64,000 nt of DNA, taken from the NCBI GenBank assembly GCA_963752565.1, contig CAVVZC010000021.1, positions 62,001 through 126,000 on the forward strand, in the 5' to 3' direction. The notes under the pieces were generated by a model, which saw only the letters and a list, made by a program, of their open reading frames with translations, was not told the origin of the DNA and did not search any database. This DNA is from UBA11574 sp963752565 (lineage in GTDB: Bacteria > Desulfobacterota > Desulfobacteria > Desulfobacterales > UBA11574). Every line of letters begins with the position of its first letter. The first letter of the stretch is position 1. Position numbers and translations under genes: made by a program. Below, piece by piece: positions 1 through 9,568 of the stretch.

Positions 1-1359
1 AAAAGAAAGGTAACACCGAAAGAGGCTGAAGCTGTCAAAAAGATTAACATGGAGGGTCTTGATTTCATACCTGAACATAAGCGTTTTTATCCTAACAAAA
101 CACTTGCCGCCCAGCTCATTGGATTTACCAATATTGATGATCATGGTTTGGAAGGCATTGAATTTAACTATGACGACGATCTCAGCGGTGAGGTGTTCCA
201 ATATACGGTGTTGAGAGATGCGCACGGCCGTGGATTTGAGGCTGAAAACATGACCGGTCTATCTTCCACCGGCAAAAACCTTGTCCTCACCATTGACAGT
301 AATATCCAGTACATTGCAGAAAAGGCGCTTGTCGAAACCGTGAAAAATTTTTCGGCAAAATCCGGAATGGCAATTGTAATGGTTCCCAAGACCGGTGCCA
401 TATTGGCAATGGCGCATGTTCCTTTATTCAATCCCAATGCATTAAAAAAGTTCCACAGGAAGTACTGGAGAAACAGGATTATCACCGACCCATTTGAACC
501 GGGTTCAACCATGAAGATTTTCAGTGCGGCGGCGGCGATAGAATCCGGAAGCAGCTCTCCGAGCAGCATCTTTTATTGCGAAAACGGTGCTTATAAGATG
601 GGAAAACACGTTGTCCACGACACCCATGAACATGGATGGCTGTCCCTACAACAGATTATCAAATACTCGAGCAATATCGGTGCCATCAAATTCAGTGCGA
701 TTACGGGTCCTGAATATTTGTTCAGGACCTTTCGGAATTTTGGTTTCGGGTCGAAGACCGGAATCGACTGCCCCGGTGAAACTGCCGGCAGCCTGCCCCC
801 TTTTAAACGATGGACAAAAATAGATGCCGGAACCATATCTTTTGGACAGGGGGTTTCGGTTTCTGCCTTACAACTCGCCGTGGCAACATCCGCGGTTGCG
901 AACAAAGGAATCCTCATGAAGCCTTATGTGGTTCAGGCGATTACCGATCATAATGGCCGGCTGATCAAGAGCTTTGGCCCAAGGAAAATCAGAAGGGTAA
1001 TTTCAGAAAAAACCGCCGGGACGTTAAGCAGAATCATGCAGACGGTCATTACCGAAGGAGGGACAGGTGTCAATGCCGCCCTTGAGGGATATTCTGTTTG
1101 CGGCAAAACAGGCACCGCTCAAAAAATCGACGAAAGTGGGAGATATTCTTATGAGAAATATGTGGCATCCTTTGTAGGATTTGCACCTGTGAAAAACCCA
1201 AAAATTGCTGTTTTGGTTGTTGTTGATGAACCCAAAAAACAGCATTACGGGAGTATTGTTGCAGCGCCTGCATTTAAGACGATCGCCCAGAAAACACTGG
1301 ACTATATGCATATAGCGCCAAAAAAAAACGACAAATTAATGGTCTCTCTCAGGAGATAG
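1..1359 (+). CDS. ftsI: Peptidoglycan D,D-transpeptidase FtsI (PBP3), 5'-truncated by window edge
   Basis: Septal class B penicillin-binding protein that cross-links peptidoglycan during division. Only the C-terminal 452 residues are visible: the frame is open to the left edge, so the start codon and membrane anchor lie outside. All three transpeptidase motifs are present: SxxK as STMK (Ser codon 505-507), SxN as SSN (from 667) and KTGTA (from 1105). The first ~100 residues resemble the PBP dimerisation/pedestal region (for example LAAQLIGFTN). No PASTA domain follows the transpeptidase domain. Its position directly before murE-murF, mraY, murD and ftsW identifies it as the FtsI paralogue. 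The stop lies 8 bp before the next start, so the two are very probably co-transcribed. Confidence 0.95.
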   Translation, partial: KRKVTPKEAEAVKKINMEGLDFIPEHKRFYPNKTLAAQLIGFTNIDDHGLEGIEFNYDDDLSGEVFQYTVLRDAHGRGFEAENMTGLSSTGKNLVLTIDSNIQYIAEKALVETVKNFSAKSGMAIVMVPKTGAILAMAHVPLFNPNALKKFHRKYWRNRIITDPFEPGSTMKIFSAAAAIESGSSSPSSIFYCENGAYKMGKHVVHDTHEHGWLSLQQIIKYSSNIGAIKFSAITGPEYLFRTFRNFGFGSKTGIDCPGETAGSLPPFKRWTKIDAGTISFGQGVSVSALQLAVATSAVANKGILMKPYVVQAITDHNGRLIKSFGPRKIRRVISEKTAGTLSRIMQTVITEGGTGVNAALEGYSVCGKTGTAQKIDESGRYSYEKYVASFVGFAPVKNPKIAVLVVVDEPKKQHYGSIVAAPAFKTIAQKTLDYMHIAPKKNDKLMVSLRR

Positions 1360-1367
1360 ACAAAAAG

Positions 1368-4300
1368 ATGCGGCTTTCAGATTTATTAAAAACTGTCGAT
1401 CCTGTTGGATTTTACGGCATAGAGGCAGATCAAAGCGGCCATGTTTCGGACATTGGAAACACTGAGCACCCTGATCTGGATGCCGGATTTTTGCTTCTAC
1501 CGGATCCCGAGATCGGCTCCATCCATTACAGGGCTCAGGATGTTCAGCCGGGCGGACTCTTTGTTGCCATAGAGGGACTTGCTGCTGACGGCCATGACTT
1601 TATCGATGAGGCGCTGACAAGAGGCGCATCGGCCATTGTTACCCAGAAACCCGTCAAAAGTGAATCCATAATTATCGAGGTCGAAAATACCAGAAAAGCC
1701 TTAGCCGCCATATCCGCCCGATTTTTTATAAATCCATCGGAAAAACTTTTTTTAATCGGTATCACAGGTACTAACGGAAAGACAACCACTGCATTCTTAA
1801 TCGAACATATTCTTCATAAAACAGGCGTCCATGTGGGTGTCATCGGAACTTTAAATTACAGATATGCCGGCAAGACGTTTCAAAATCCCATGACAACCCC
1901 TGAATCTTTTGATCTCCAGAAAATCCTGGCGGAAATGCTGGATAACGGGGTGACCCATGTGGTCATGGAAGTTTCTTCACATGCCCTCGATCTATATAGA
2001 GTTCATCACTGCAAATTCGATCTCGCAATATTTACCAATTTGACCCAGGATCATCTGGATTATCATCAGGATATGGATTCCTACTGGTCCTGTAAAAAGA
2101 GGCTTTTCACAGAAATTCTTGACGTCAAATCGACAAATGATCGGGTGCTGGCTATCATCAACCATAATGACGAAAGAGGGAGAGAACTTAGCCATAACCT
2201 CGAATCACGTTTTGGCCAAGCGTCAGTGCTCTCTGCAGGCTTTTCACACACCAACCGCATACGACCCGATGACTTCAGTTACGATTTGGGCGGCATTACA
2301 GGTAAAATTTCCACCCCTAACGGCACTTTTAAGTTCAAATCACATCTTGTGGGACAGCACAATCTGGAAAACATTCTCTGCGCCACAGGTGTGGGTATTG
2401 TCCTCGGTCTTTCAGTGGATGCCATCAAACACGGCATTGAATCGGTTAAAGCCGTGCCCGGGCGTCTCGAATCTATTCCCAATGATCACGAACGATTTGT
2501 ATATGTGGATTATGCCCATACACCGGATGCTCTTGAGAATGTGCTCGCTTCGTTACGAGAATGCACTCCAGGCCGGCTTATCTGCGTATTTGGTTGCGGC
2601 GGCGACCGGGACAAAGCAAAGCGACCTCAAATGGGTGACATCGCCGGAAAGTTCTCTGATCTTGTGGTGATCACATCGGACAATCCAAGAACCGAACCCC
2701 CCATGGAGATTATCGATCAGATTCTTGAGGGTACAAAAAAATCGATTGCTCATGCGTTTATACCATGGGATCTCAGTGAGAATTTTACCATGAAAGGATA
2801 TGTGGTTGAGTCGGATCGAAAAAACGCCATCACTCTTGCAATAAAGGTGTCCAGGCCAAACGATGCGATTCTGATCGCGGGAAAGGGGAACGAACCCTAT
2901 CAAATCATCGGAGACAAAACCATTGCCTTTGACGACAGAAAAGAAGCGGAAAAAGCCCTTTCAACGTTAAACGTAAAAAGTATTGGATCCAAAACGAGAT
3001 CCAATCCGAAAGTCCTGTCCGATAATCCAAAACCTGTAAATTCCGATTTGATCCCATGGCGTGTCGCTGAAATTATAGAGGCCACCGGAGGACAGTTGTT
3101 TTGCGGGAATTTGGCACGCACATTCACCGGAGTTTCCATTGATTCTCGCAGGATATCTACGGACGATCTTTTTATCGCCATTAAAGGGGAGGTTCATGAC
3201 GGCCACCGTTTTATCAGTCGTGTTATTGAACAAGGTGTCAAAGGATGTATGATCGATCAAAAAAAAACCGACATGCTCTCTAAACCCGAATGGTCAGACA
3301 CCGGTGTCGTTTGTATCACTGTAGATGATACAAGCAAAGCTCTGGGTGATATGGCAGCGTTTAATAGAAGACGCACGCCAGTTTCGGTTATTGCCATCAC
3401 AGGCTCGAACGGAAAAACCAGCACCCGTAAAATGACATCAGGCGTGATTTCCCGTCGGTTTTGCACATTGTCGACCCAGGGGAATTTAAACAATGACATC
3501 GGACTTCCCTTAACGCTGCTTAACCTGACCCGAGACCACCAATGGGCTGTTGTGGAGCTGGGAATGAACAGACCCGGAGAGATCGAACGACTGGCTGAAA
3601 TCTGTTTGCCGGATGTTGGCCTCATTACAAACATCGGTCCTGCTCACCTTGAAGGATTGGGTTCGGTGGAAGCGGTCATGAAGGCCAAAGGTGAACTGCT
3701 GGGAAACATCAAGCCGGACGGTACGGCGATTCTCAATGCAGATGACCCGAGGCTGTTGACACTGGCAGATATCACACCCATAAACATTTTGTTTTTCGGC
3801 ATGTCCAAAGATGCCGCAATCAGAGCTGAATCTGTTGAGGAAAAAAGGGAAGGGCTCTCTTTCAGCCTGGAGCTGCCTGATGAAACAATTTCCGTTCATC
3901 TTAAAACCCCGGCAATGTTTATGATTTCAAATGCTCTGGCGGCCGCAGCGGCGGGCCATCTTTTGGGTTTAACAGCTGTTGAAATTAAGAACGGACTTGA
4001 AGCCTTCAAACCGGTTCAAGGTAGGATGAACATCCATAAAACCGGTAAAGGAATCCATATCATCGACGATACGTACAATGCCAATCCAGGTTCAATGGAG
4101 GCTGCCATAATCACTCTTGCCTCGTTGAAGGGAAAGAACAAAGGATTTCTGATTGCCGGCGATATGCTTGAACTGGGAAAACACTCGGCGCCTATGCATC
4201 AACAGATAGGCGCTGTTGCCGCCAGATCAGAAATTGCCGGTCTTTATGTGACCGGTAAATACGCTGAAGATGTTGCAACAGGTGCTTTGGAAGAACATAT

Positions 4301-4454
4301 GAATCCAGACAATATTTTTAAAGGCACCCGGGAAGAGATCATAGAGGCTGTAACAGACCGGCTCGATGCTGGCGACTGGGTTCTGGTAAAGGGGTCCAGG
4401 GGGATGGCCATGGAAAAAGTTGTTCAAGGTCTGTTGGCGTGGGCTGATAATTAA
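1368..4454 (+). CDS. murE/murF: Bifunctional MurE-MurF ligase (meso-DAP-adding enzyme fused to D-Ala-D-Ala-adding enzyme)
   Basis: One uninterrupted 1028-residue frame holds two complete Mur ligases. Residues 1 to about 530 are MurE (UDP-MurNAc-L-Ala-D-Glu:meso-diaminopimelate ligase), with ATP loop GTNGKTTT at 134-141 and the DAP-recognition motif DNPRTE from residue 438, which indicates meso-diaminopimelate rather than lysine. Residues from about 563 on (IPWRVAEIIEATGG) are MurF, which adds D-Ala-D-Ala, with its own ATP loop GSNGKTST at 679-686 and DDTYNANP downstream. A charged, Ser/Asn/Pro-containing linker of about 35 residues joins them. Each half is near the normal length of its family, so this is a true fusion of two adjacent dcw genes. 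It would couple two consecutive cytoplasmic steps of UDP-MurNAc-pentapeptide synthesis. Confidence 0.95.
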   Translation: MRLSDLLKTVDPVGFYGIEADQSGHVSDIGNTEHPDLDAGFLLLPDPEIGSIHYRAQDVQPGGLFVAIEGLAADGHDFIDEALTRGASAIVTQKPVKSESIIIEVENTRKALAAISARFFINPSEKLFLIGITGTNGKTTTAFLIEHILHKTGVHVGVIGTLNYRYAGKTFQNPMTTPESFDLQKILAEMLDNGVTHVVMEVSSHALDLYRVHHCKFDLAIFTNLTQDHLDYHQDMDSYWSCKKRLFTEILDVKSTNDRVLAIINHNDERGRELSHNLESRFGQASVLSAGFSHTNRIRPDDFSYDLGGITGKISTPNGTFKFKSHLVGQHNLENILCATGVGIVLGLSVDAIKHGIESVKAVPGRLESIPNDHERFVYVDYAHTPDALENVLASLRECTPGRLICVFGCGGDRDKAKRPQMGDIAGKFSDLVVITSDNPRTEPPMEIIDQILEGTKKSIAHAFIPWDLSENFTMKGYVVESDRKNAITLAIKVSRPNDAILIAGKGNEPYQIIGDKTIAFDDRKEAEKALSTLNVKSIGSKTRSNPKVLSDNPKPVNSDLIPWRVAEIIEATGGQLFCGNLARTFTGVSIDSRRISTDDLFIAIKGEVHDGHRFISRVIEQGVKGCMIDQKKTDMLSKPEWSDTGVVCITVDDTSKALGDMAAFNRRRTPVSVIAITGSNGKTSTRKMTSGVISRRFCTLSTQGNLNNDIGLPLTLLNLTRDHQWAVVELGMNRPGEIERLAEICLPDVGLITNIGPAHLEGLGSVEAVMKAKGELLGNIKPDGTAILNADDPRLLTLADITPINILFFGMSKDAAIRAESVEEKREGLSFSLELPDETISVHLKTPAMFMISNALAAAAAGHLLGLTAVEIKNGLEAFKPVQGRMNIHKTGKGIHIIDDTYNANPGSMEAAIITLASLKGKNKGFLIAGDMLELGKHSAPMHQQIGAVAARSEIAGLYVTGKYAEDVATGALEEHMNPDNIFKGTREEIIEAVTDRLDAGDWVLVKGSRGMAMEKVVQGLLAWADN

Positions 4455-4543
4455 AATAGACATAAGTTTATCACAATTGAAGCAAAAATTTAAACGGGCG
4501 TTTAGAAAAATTTTAGCTTCCACCAGAAGAGTAAAACTAGAGC

Positions 4544-5623
4544 ATGCTGTATCATTTACTATATCCGCTTCATAAGACGCTGTCAGTTTTTAATGTATTC
4601 CGATACATTACGTTTAGGACCATCTATGCCAGTCTGACGGCGTTTTTAATCTGTTTTTTCCTGGGACCTTGGGTGATTCGAAAACTGAGCTATATGCAGA
4701 TCGGTCAATATGTCAGAGATGACGGTCCGCAGACACACCTTAAAAAGGCCGGGACACCGACCATGGGCGGAACGTTGATCATTTTTTCGATTACTGTTTC
4801 CACACTGTTGTGGACCAATTTGACCAATTATTATGTGTGGATCGTGCTTTTGGTGACTGTTGGCTACGGAAGTATCGGTTTTATTGATGACTATCTCATG
4901 CAAATCAAAAAGCAAAGCAAGGGACTGACTGTTCGAAACAAATTTCTGCTTCAGGCGATTCTGGCTATGGTTACAGGGATTCTGGTCTATGTGAGTCCGG
5001 ACTTTTCCACCCGTATAACCATTCCGTTTTTTAAAAACATTTCACCCGATCTTGGGTGGGGATATATACTGTTTGCAGCATTGGTCATTATCGGTACGTC
5101 GAATGCAGTCAATATCACTGACGGGCTGGATGGTCTTGCCATCGGACCGTTTATTATTGCTTCAGCCGCGTACATGGTTTTTGCATATGTGGCCGGGCAC
5201 GCTAAGATCGCCAATTATTTACAGATCAATTATGTGGCGGGAAGTGGGGAGATTGCAATTTTCTGTGGCGCCATGGCCGGTTCAGGTTTGGGATTTTTGT
5301 GGTTCAATTCGTATCCTGCACAAATTTTTATGGGGGATGTGGGTTCCCTATCTCTGGGCGCAGCCATTGGCACTGTGGCGGTGATCACCAAGCAGGAGAT
5401 ACTTCTGGCGCTGGTGGGAGGGCTATTTGTCATTGAAACGCTGTCGGTTATTTTTCAGGTCGGTTTCTTCAAAATGACAAATGGTCGCAGAATTTTCCGA
5501 ATGGCTCCCCTTCATCACCATTTTGAGCTCAAAGGATGGTCGGAGCCCAAAGTTATTGTTCGATTCTGGATCATCGCAATTGCACTGGCGTTGATTTCCA
5601 TGAGCACGCTGAAATTAAGATAA
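4544..5623 (+). CDS. mraY: Phospho-N-acetylmuramoyl-pentapeptide transferase MraY
   Basis: Integral membrane enzyme that transfers phospho-MurNAc-pentapeptide from UDP to undecaprenyl phosphate, making lipid I. The 359 residues match the usual length (~360). Family motifs are present in order: DDGPQTHLKKAGTPTMGG after the first membrane segment, an early FIDDYLMQ acidic motif, NITDGLDGLAIGP, FMGDVGSLSLG, and the C-terminal HHHFELKGW. About ten hydrophobic segments are visible. The start is the ATG at 4544; the ribosome binding site upstream is weak (AGAAGAG, far from the ATG). A gap of 89 bp separates it from murE-murF and 121 bp, mostly repeat DNA, from murD. Confidence 0.96.
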   Translation: MLYHLLYPLHKTLSVFNVFRYITFRTIYASLTAFLICFFLGPWVIRKLSYMQIGQYVRDDGPQTHLKKAGTPTMGGTLIIFSITVSTLLWTNLTNYYVWIVLLVTVGYGSIGFIDDYLMQIKKQSKGLTVRNKFLLQAILAMVTGILVYVSPDFSTRITIPFFKNISPDLGWGYILFAALVIIGTSNAVNITDGLDGLAIGPFIIASAAYMVFAYVAGHAKIANYLQINYVAGSGEIAIFCGAMAGSGLGFLWFNSYPAQIFMGDVGSLSLGAAIGTVAVITKQEILLALVGGLFVIETLSVIFQVGFFKMTNGRRIFRMAPLHHHFELKGWSEPKVIVRFWIIAIALALISMSTLKLR

Positions 5624-5631
5624 TTAAATGG

Positions 5632-5735
5632 GGTGATGGGTAAGAGGTGATGGTCAACAGGTTAAGGGATAATAATAACAAAACTATAAACGGGAGCCTA
5701 TTATTTATAACCTGTAACCCATGACCTATTACCTG
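5632..5735. repeat. Inverted array of degenerate 7-bp words upstream of murD
   Basis: The left arm (5632-5667) reads as G-rich words GGTGATG, GGTAAGA, GGTGATG, GTCAACA, GGTTAAG. The right arm (about 5707-5735) reads as complementary words TAACCTG, TAACCCA, TGACCTA, TTACCTG. The arms can pair imperfectly across about 40 bp. This is the same architecture as the arrays to the right of 50.9 kb. The right arm runs over the upstream ATG at 5721, which argues for the internal murD start at 5745. Confidence 0.7.
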
Positions 5736-5744
5736 GTTGATTAT

Positions 5745-7160
5745 ATGGATCTTCATCAAAAAAACATTCTTATCGTCGGTCTTGGCATATCCGGTATGGC
5801 CACAGCACGATTCGCCAAAAACAAAGGAGGGATCGTGACGATAACCGATATTGCCAAAGAAGACGCCCTGGCCGACTATTTACCTGAGGTGCGTAAAATA
5901 GATGTTAGGACCGAACTGGGAGATCATAACACAGAGACTTTTGAGAAAGCTGATCTTATCATTGTCAGTCCCGGGGTTCCCCATACCATTTTTCCCATTG
6001 AACGGGCCAAAGAAAAGGGCATTCCGGTATTAGGGGAAATAGAGCTTGCTTCACGATATATCCGGGAGCCTATTGTCGCCATATCCGGTACCAACGGTAA
6101 AACAACAACAACACGGCTTTTGGGCCATATGATGGAAAATTCCGGGTTTAAGGTCTTTGTGGGCGGGAATATCGGCAACCCATTGATCGATTATGCCCGC
6201 AGGGGAAAAAAGGCAGACATTGTTGTGGCTGAAGTCAGCAGTTTTCAGCTCGACACCATCGATACGTTCAGACCCCGGGTCAGTGTCCTATTGAACATCA
6301 GTGCGGATCATCTTGATCGATATCCAGACTTTGAATCTTATGTAAGGTCCAAAGGCCGCATTTTTAAAAACCAGGCTGAAGGCGATACAGCAGTGATAAA
6401 TGGTTCTGATCCCTCTATTTCCTTAATCAGCAAAACGCTTGGAACCCGTGTACTGCCCTTTTATCATCAGGACAATTTTCATACTAAAAACCGAGAATAT
6501 GCCGTCATCAGCAGAAGAAATGGACAAAATGCACCGATGATCAATATTTTTACAAAAGAAGACCCCGAAGGTGTTTTCGATCTTTCGCAGGTAGATCTTT
6601 TGGGACGGCACAATATGGAAAATGTCGCGGCAGCGGCTTTGGCAGCTCTGGCCGCCGGTGGGACCTCGGAAGGAATTCAATCCGCATTAAACGATTTTAA
6701 AGGGCTTTCCCATCGTCTGGAATTTGTCAAAATCGTCAACGGTGTTCACTTTTACGATGATTCAAAGGGAACAAACATCGATGCAGTGGCCAGAGCGCTT
6801 GAAGTTTTCGATAAACCGGTGGTTCTAATTATGGGCGGGCGTGATAAAGGTGGAGACTTTAAACAACTGCAAGGGCTAGTGAAACAACATACGAAAAAAC
6901 TGATTGTTATGGGCGAAGCAGGAAATGTCATCAAATCGGTTCTTGGAGGTTCGTGTCAGGAGGGGGCCCAAAATGCATCCACAATGGAGAATGCCGTGAT
7001 TTTAGCGTATCTTGCGGCATCGCCCGGGGATGTGGTGCTCTTGTCTCCCGGTTGTTCCAGTTTTGACATGTACAGCAGTTATGCAGAGCGGGGGGAAGAA
7101 TTTTGTAAGGCGGTTGAAAATCTTGAAAATTCAGATCGGAATATAACGCATGGCCAGTGA
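5745..7160 (+). CDS. murD: UDP-N-acetylmuramoyl-L-alanine:D-glutamate ligase MurD
   Basis: Cytoplasmic Mur ligase adding D-glutamate to UDP-MurNAc-L-Ala. The N-terminal Rossmann motif VGLGISGMA is followed by the ATP loop SGTNGKTTT (about residue 113 from this start), the H-x-D type motif SADHLDRYPDF, the NMENVAAA central-domain motif, FYDDSKGTN, and a C-terminal ligase domain with LLSPGCSSFDMY. An in-frame ATG at 5721 would add eight residues, but that stretch is the arm of an intergenic repeat; 5745 puts MDLHQKN directly before the Rossmann strand. Neither start has a strong Shine-Dalgarno sequence. The gene overlaps ftsW by 11 bp, which implies translational coupling. Confidence 0.95.
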   Translation: MDLHQKNILIVGLGISGMATARFAKNKGGIVTITDIAKEDALADYLPEVRKIDVRTELGDHNTETFEKADLIIVSPGVPHTIFPIERAKEKGIPVLGEIELASRYIREPIVAISGTNGKTTTTRLLGHMMENSGFKVFVGGNIGNPLIDYARRGKKADIVVAEVSSFQLDTIDTFRPRVSVLLNISADHLDRYPDFESYVRSKGRIFKNQAEGDTAVINGSDPSISLISKTLGTRVLPFYHQDNFHTKNREYAVISRRNGQNAPMINIFTKEDPEGVFDLSQVDLLGRHNMENVAAAALAALAAGGTSEGIQSALNDFKGLSHRLEFVKIVNGVHFYDDSKGTNIDAVARALEVFDKPVVLIMGGRDKGGDFKQLQGLVKQHTKKLIVMGEAGNVIKSVLGGSCQEGAQNASTMENAVILAYLAASPGDVVLLSPGCSSFDMYSSYAERGEEFCKAVENLENSDRNITHGQ

Positions 7161-8304
7161 CAAACAAGAAAAACAAAACGTTCGCAAACAGCCCATGCAA
7201 TACGATATTGCGCTATTATTCCCGGTATTGTTCCTGGTGGGAATCGGTATTGTCATGGTCTACAGCGCGAGCTCGGCACTGGCCCTGAAAAAGTTCGGAA
7301 CGAGTTATTATTTTTTAAAAAAACAATCCATTTTTGCGTTGTTGGGTATTGTTGTACTGGTCATCAGTTGCCATATTCCATATCACATTTTTCGTTCTTT
7401 GACATATCCATTGCTTATCCTGGCCGCTATGCTTCTTTTTGCGATTCTTATTTCCGGATTCGGATATTCGGCAGGGGGGGCAAAACGGTGGTTTAGCATT
7501 GCCGGCTTTACGTTTCAGCCTTCTGAATTTGCCCGTTTTGTGCTGGTTATTTTTCTGGCGTATTCAATGAACAAAAAAATGAATCGAATTAAGGAGTTTA
7601 AGGTTGGTTTTTTGCCCCATGTATTGGTCCTGTGCATGTTTGCGGTTCTGATCATGTTACAGCCCGACTTCGGCTCTGTGGTTATTTTTGCTGCCATTAC
7701 TTGGATCATGCTTTTTGTCGGTGGGGTTCGTATCTCATATCTACTGGGATCGCTGGTCTTGGTCATCCCCATCATCTACTATTTAATGGTCAGTGCCGAT
7801 TATCGGATAGAGCGCATCATGTCTTTTATGAATCCGTGGCAATATTCTGCAGATAAAGGCTACCAGGTCGTCCATTCTCTATTGGCCTTCGGTACAGGGG
7901 GAATATGGGGCAGCGGCATCGGCAAGGGCTATCAGAAACTGTTTTATCTCCCTGAACCTCACACCGATTTTATATTTTCGGTCATTGGAGAAGAACTCGG
8001 CCTAATAGGGGTTTTGATTATTCTGGGACTTTATACCGTGATTTTGTGGAGGGGAATATCCATTGCCAGAAACAGCAGAGATGTTTTCGGATCATTATTG
8101 GCCATCGGCCTTACAACGGCAATAGGTTTGCAGATTTGTGTCAACATGGGGGTAGCTTTAGGACTCCTTCCGACCAAAGGGCTTACGCTGCCATTTTTAA
8201 GTTATGGCGGCACATCCCTTTTGATGAACATGGTGTCCATCGGGGTGCTGATGAACATCGGTGCAATGAAAAAGGTTCGTAAACGAGTGGCCAGTGACAG
8301 ATAG
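7150..8304 (+). CDS. ftsW: SEDS-family peptidoglycan glycosyltransferase FtsW
   Basis: Polytopic membrane protein of the SEDS family that polymerises lipid II at the septum together with FtsI. The 384 residues contain about ten hydrophobic segments. SEDS signatures visible are GIVMVYSAS in the first segment, GAKRWF and FQPSEFAR in the middle, and the region EPHTDFIFSVIGEELG followed by LTLPFLSYGGTSLL near the C-terminus. A downstream start at MQYDIALLF (codon 17) is also possible; the first 16 residues are charged and cytoplasmic. It starts inside the end of murD and its stop is 12 bp before murG. Its placement between murD and murG is the classic position of ftsW rather than rodA. Confidence 0.95.
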   Translation: MASDKQEKQNVRKQPMQYDIALLFPVLFLVGIGIVMVYSASSALALKKFGTSYYFLKKQSIFALLGIVVLVISCHIPYHIFRSLTYPLLILAAMLLFAILISGFGYSAGGAKRWFSIAGFTFQPSEFARFVLVIFLAYSMNKKMNRIKEFKVGFLPHVLVLCMFAVLIMLQPDFGSVVIFAAITWIMLFVGGVRISYLLGSLVLVIPIIYYLMVSADYRIERIMSFMNPWQYSADKGYQVVHSLLAFGTGGIWGSGIGKGYQKLFYLPEPHTDFIFSVIGEELGLIGVLIILGLYTVILWRGISIARNSRDVFGSLLAIGLTTAIGLQICVNMGVALGLLPTKGLTLPFLSYGGTSLLMNMVSIGVLMNIGAMKKVRKRVASDR

Positions 8305-8316
8305 CAAACGGCAATT

Positions 8317-9480
8317 ATGGATCAAGACGATAAAAAAAGGAGGGCAAAAAAAACAGTTTGTCCGTTGCAAAAGGCACCGCAAACCCTTCGAGTCGTCATT
8401 GGAGGAGGTGGGACCGGCGGCCATCTTTTTCCTGGAATTGCCATTGCTCAGGAGTTTCTGGCAAAAAACGCTGAAAACACTGTCTTGTTTGTGGGTACAG
8501 GGAAGCCGTTTGAAATTTCGATTTTGTCGGAAACCGGTTTTGCCCATAGGCGCATTACCGCCGAGGGTTTCAAGGGGCGAGGCGTTTGGAATCAGATTGT
8601 CTCGATCTCGAAAGTACCCAAAGGGGTCATTGAATCGATTTTGATCCTTAAAGGCTTTAAACCGCATATAGTGATTGGCGTTGGTGGATACTCCGCAGGG
8701 CCTTTGGTCATGGGCGCCTGGCTTTTGGGAATTAAAATTGTTTTGCATGAGCAGAATATTCTGCCGGGGATCACCAATCGAATTCTTTCGCGCTTTGCAG
8801 ACCGGATATATGTTTCGTTTGCAGAAACGATAATGGGCGTGACACCTAAAAAAATCCGGTTTACCGGAAATCCGGTGAGAAAAGAAATTGTTCAATGCGC
8901 AGAGACGTTAAAAAATACAGGTATCAAGGCGTCGAAAAAAGAGAAAAAATTCACGATCCTGATACTGGGCGGAAGCCAGGGGGCTCACAGTATAAATATG
9001 GCGCTTTTGGAAGCTCTTGAATACCTTGAAAATAGAGAAAATATATTCTTTGTTCACCAAACCGGCGCCCAGGATGAAACACAGGTAAAGCAAAGGTATG
9101 ACGAACACGGCATTGAAAACGATACGCGGGCATTTTTCAAGGACATGGCCCGTCAGTATCAAAGCGCCGATTTCATTATATGCCGTGCAGGGGCAACCAC
9201 CGTGGCGGAAATCAAAGCCATTGGGAAGGGGGTTATTTTTATTCCGTTTCCTTTTGCGGCAGATAACCATCAGGTATTAAACGCCCGATCTCTTGAAAAG
9301 GCAGGGGCTGCCGAGATGATTCTTGAAAAAGACCTCAGCGGTAAAATCCTTGGAGAACGAATCAATTATTATGTTCAACGGCCCGAAGCCCTGCAACAAA
9401 TGTCGTCACGGTCCAGGGATCTTGGACGTGTCGATGCGGCAGCGATGATTGTCGATGATTGTTATGAGTTGATTTCTTAA
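8317..9480 (+). CDS. murG: UDP-GlcNAc:undecaprenyl-pyrophosphoryl-MurNAc-pentapeptide GlcNAc transferase MurG
   Basis: Peripheral membrane GT-B glycosyltransferase converting lipid I to lipid II. The N-terminal glycine-rich motif GGGGTGGHLFPG, the mid-protein VGVGGYSAGP and HEQNILPG, the second-domain loop GGSQGAHSIN and the UDP-GlcNAc-binding RAGATTVAE region are all present. The 387-residue length includes an extra basic N-terminal stretch of about 20 residues (DDKKRRAKKT) before the first strand, so a start nearer TLRVVIGGG is conceivable. It is closely spaced with ftsW. After its stop an 88-bp gap with no strong signal precedes murC. Confidence 0.95.
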   Translation: MDQDDKKRRAKKTVCPLQKAPQTLRVVIGGGGTGGHLFPGIAIAQEFLAKNAENTVLFVGTGKPFEISILSETGFAHRRITAEGFKGRGVWNQIVSISKVPKGVIESILILKGFKPHIVIGVGGYSAGPLVMGAWLLGIKIVLHEQNILPGITNRILSRFADRIYVSFAETIMGVTPKKIRFTGNPVRKEIVQCAETLKNTGIKASKKEKKFTILILGGSQGAHSINMALLEALEYLENRENIFFVHQTGAQDETQVKQRYDEHGIENDTRAFFKDMARQYQSADFIICRAGATTVAEIKAIGKGVIFIPFPFAADNHQVLNARSLEKAGAAEMILEKDLSGKILGERINYYVQRPEALQQMSSRSRDLGRVDAAAMIVDDCYELIS

Positions 9481-9568
9481 TTATGAATTTTGTGAATTCT
9501 TACTTGTAACTTTTTCGGCTTATCCGGATTAGGTTAGTCAAACCAATAAAACGAATTGAACCAAACAT

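Noticed and set aside
8197..8895. 232-codon minus-strand frame
   Set aside because: Antisense to the ftsW end and murG, both certain; shadow frame.
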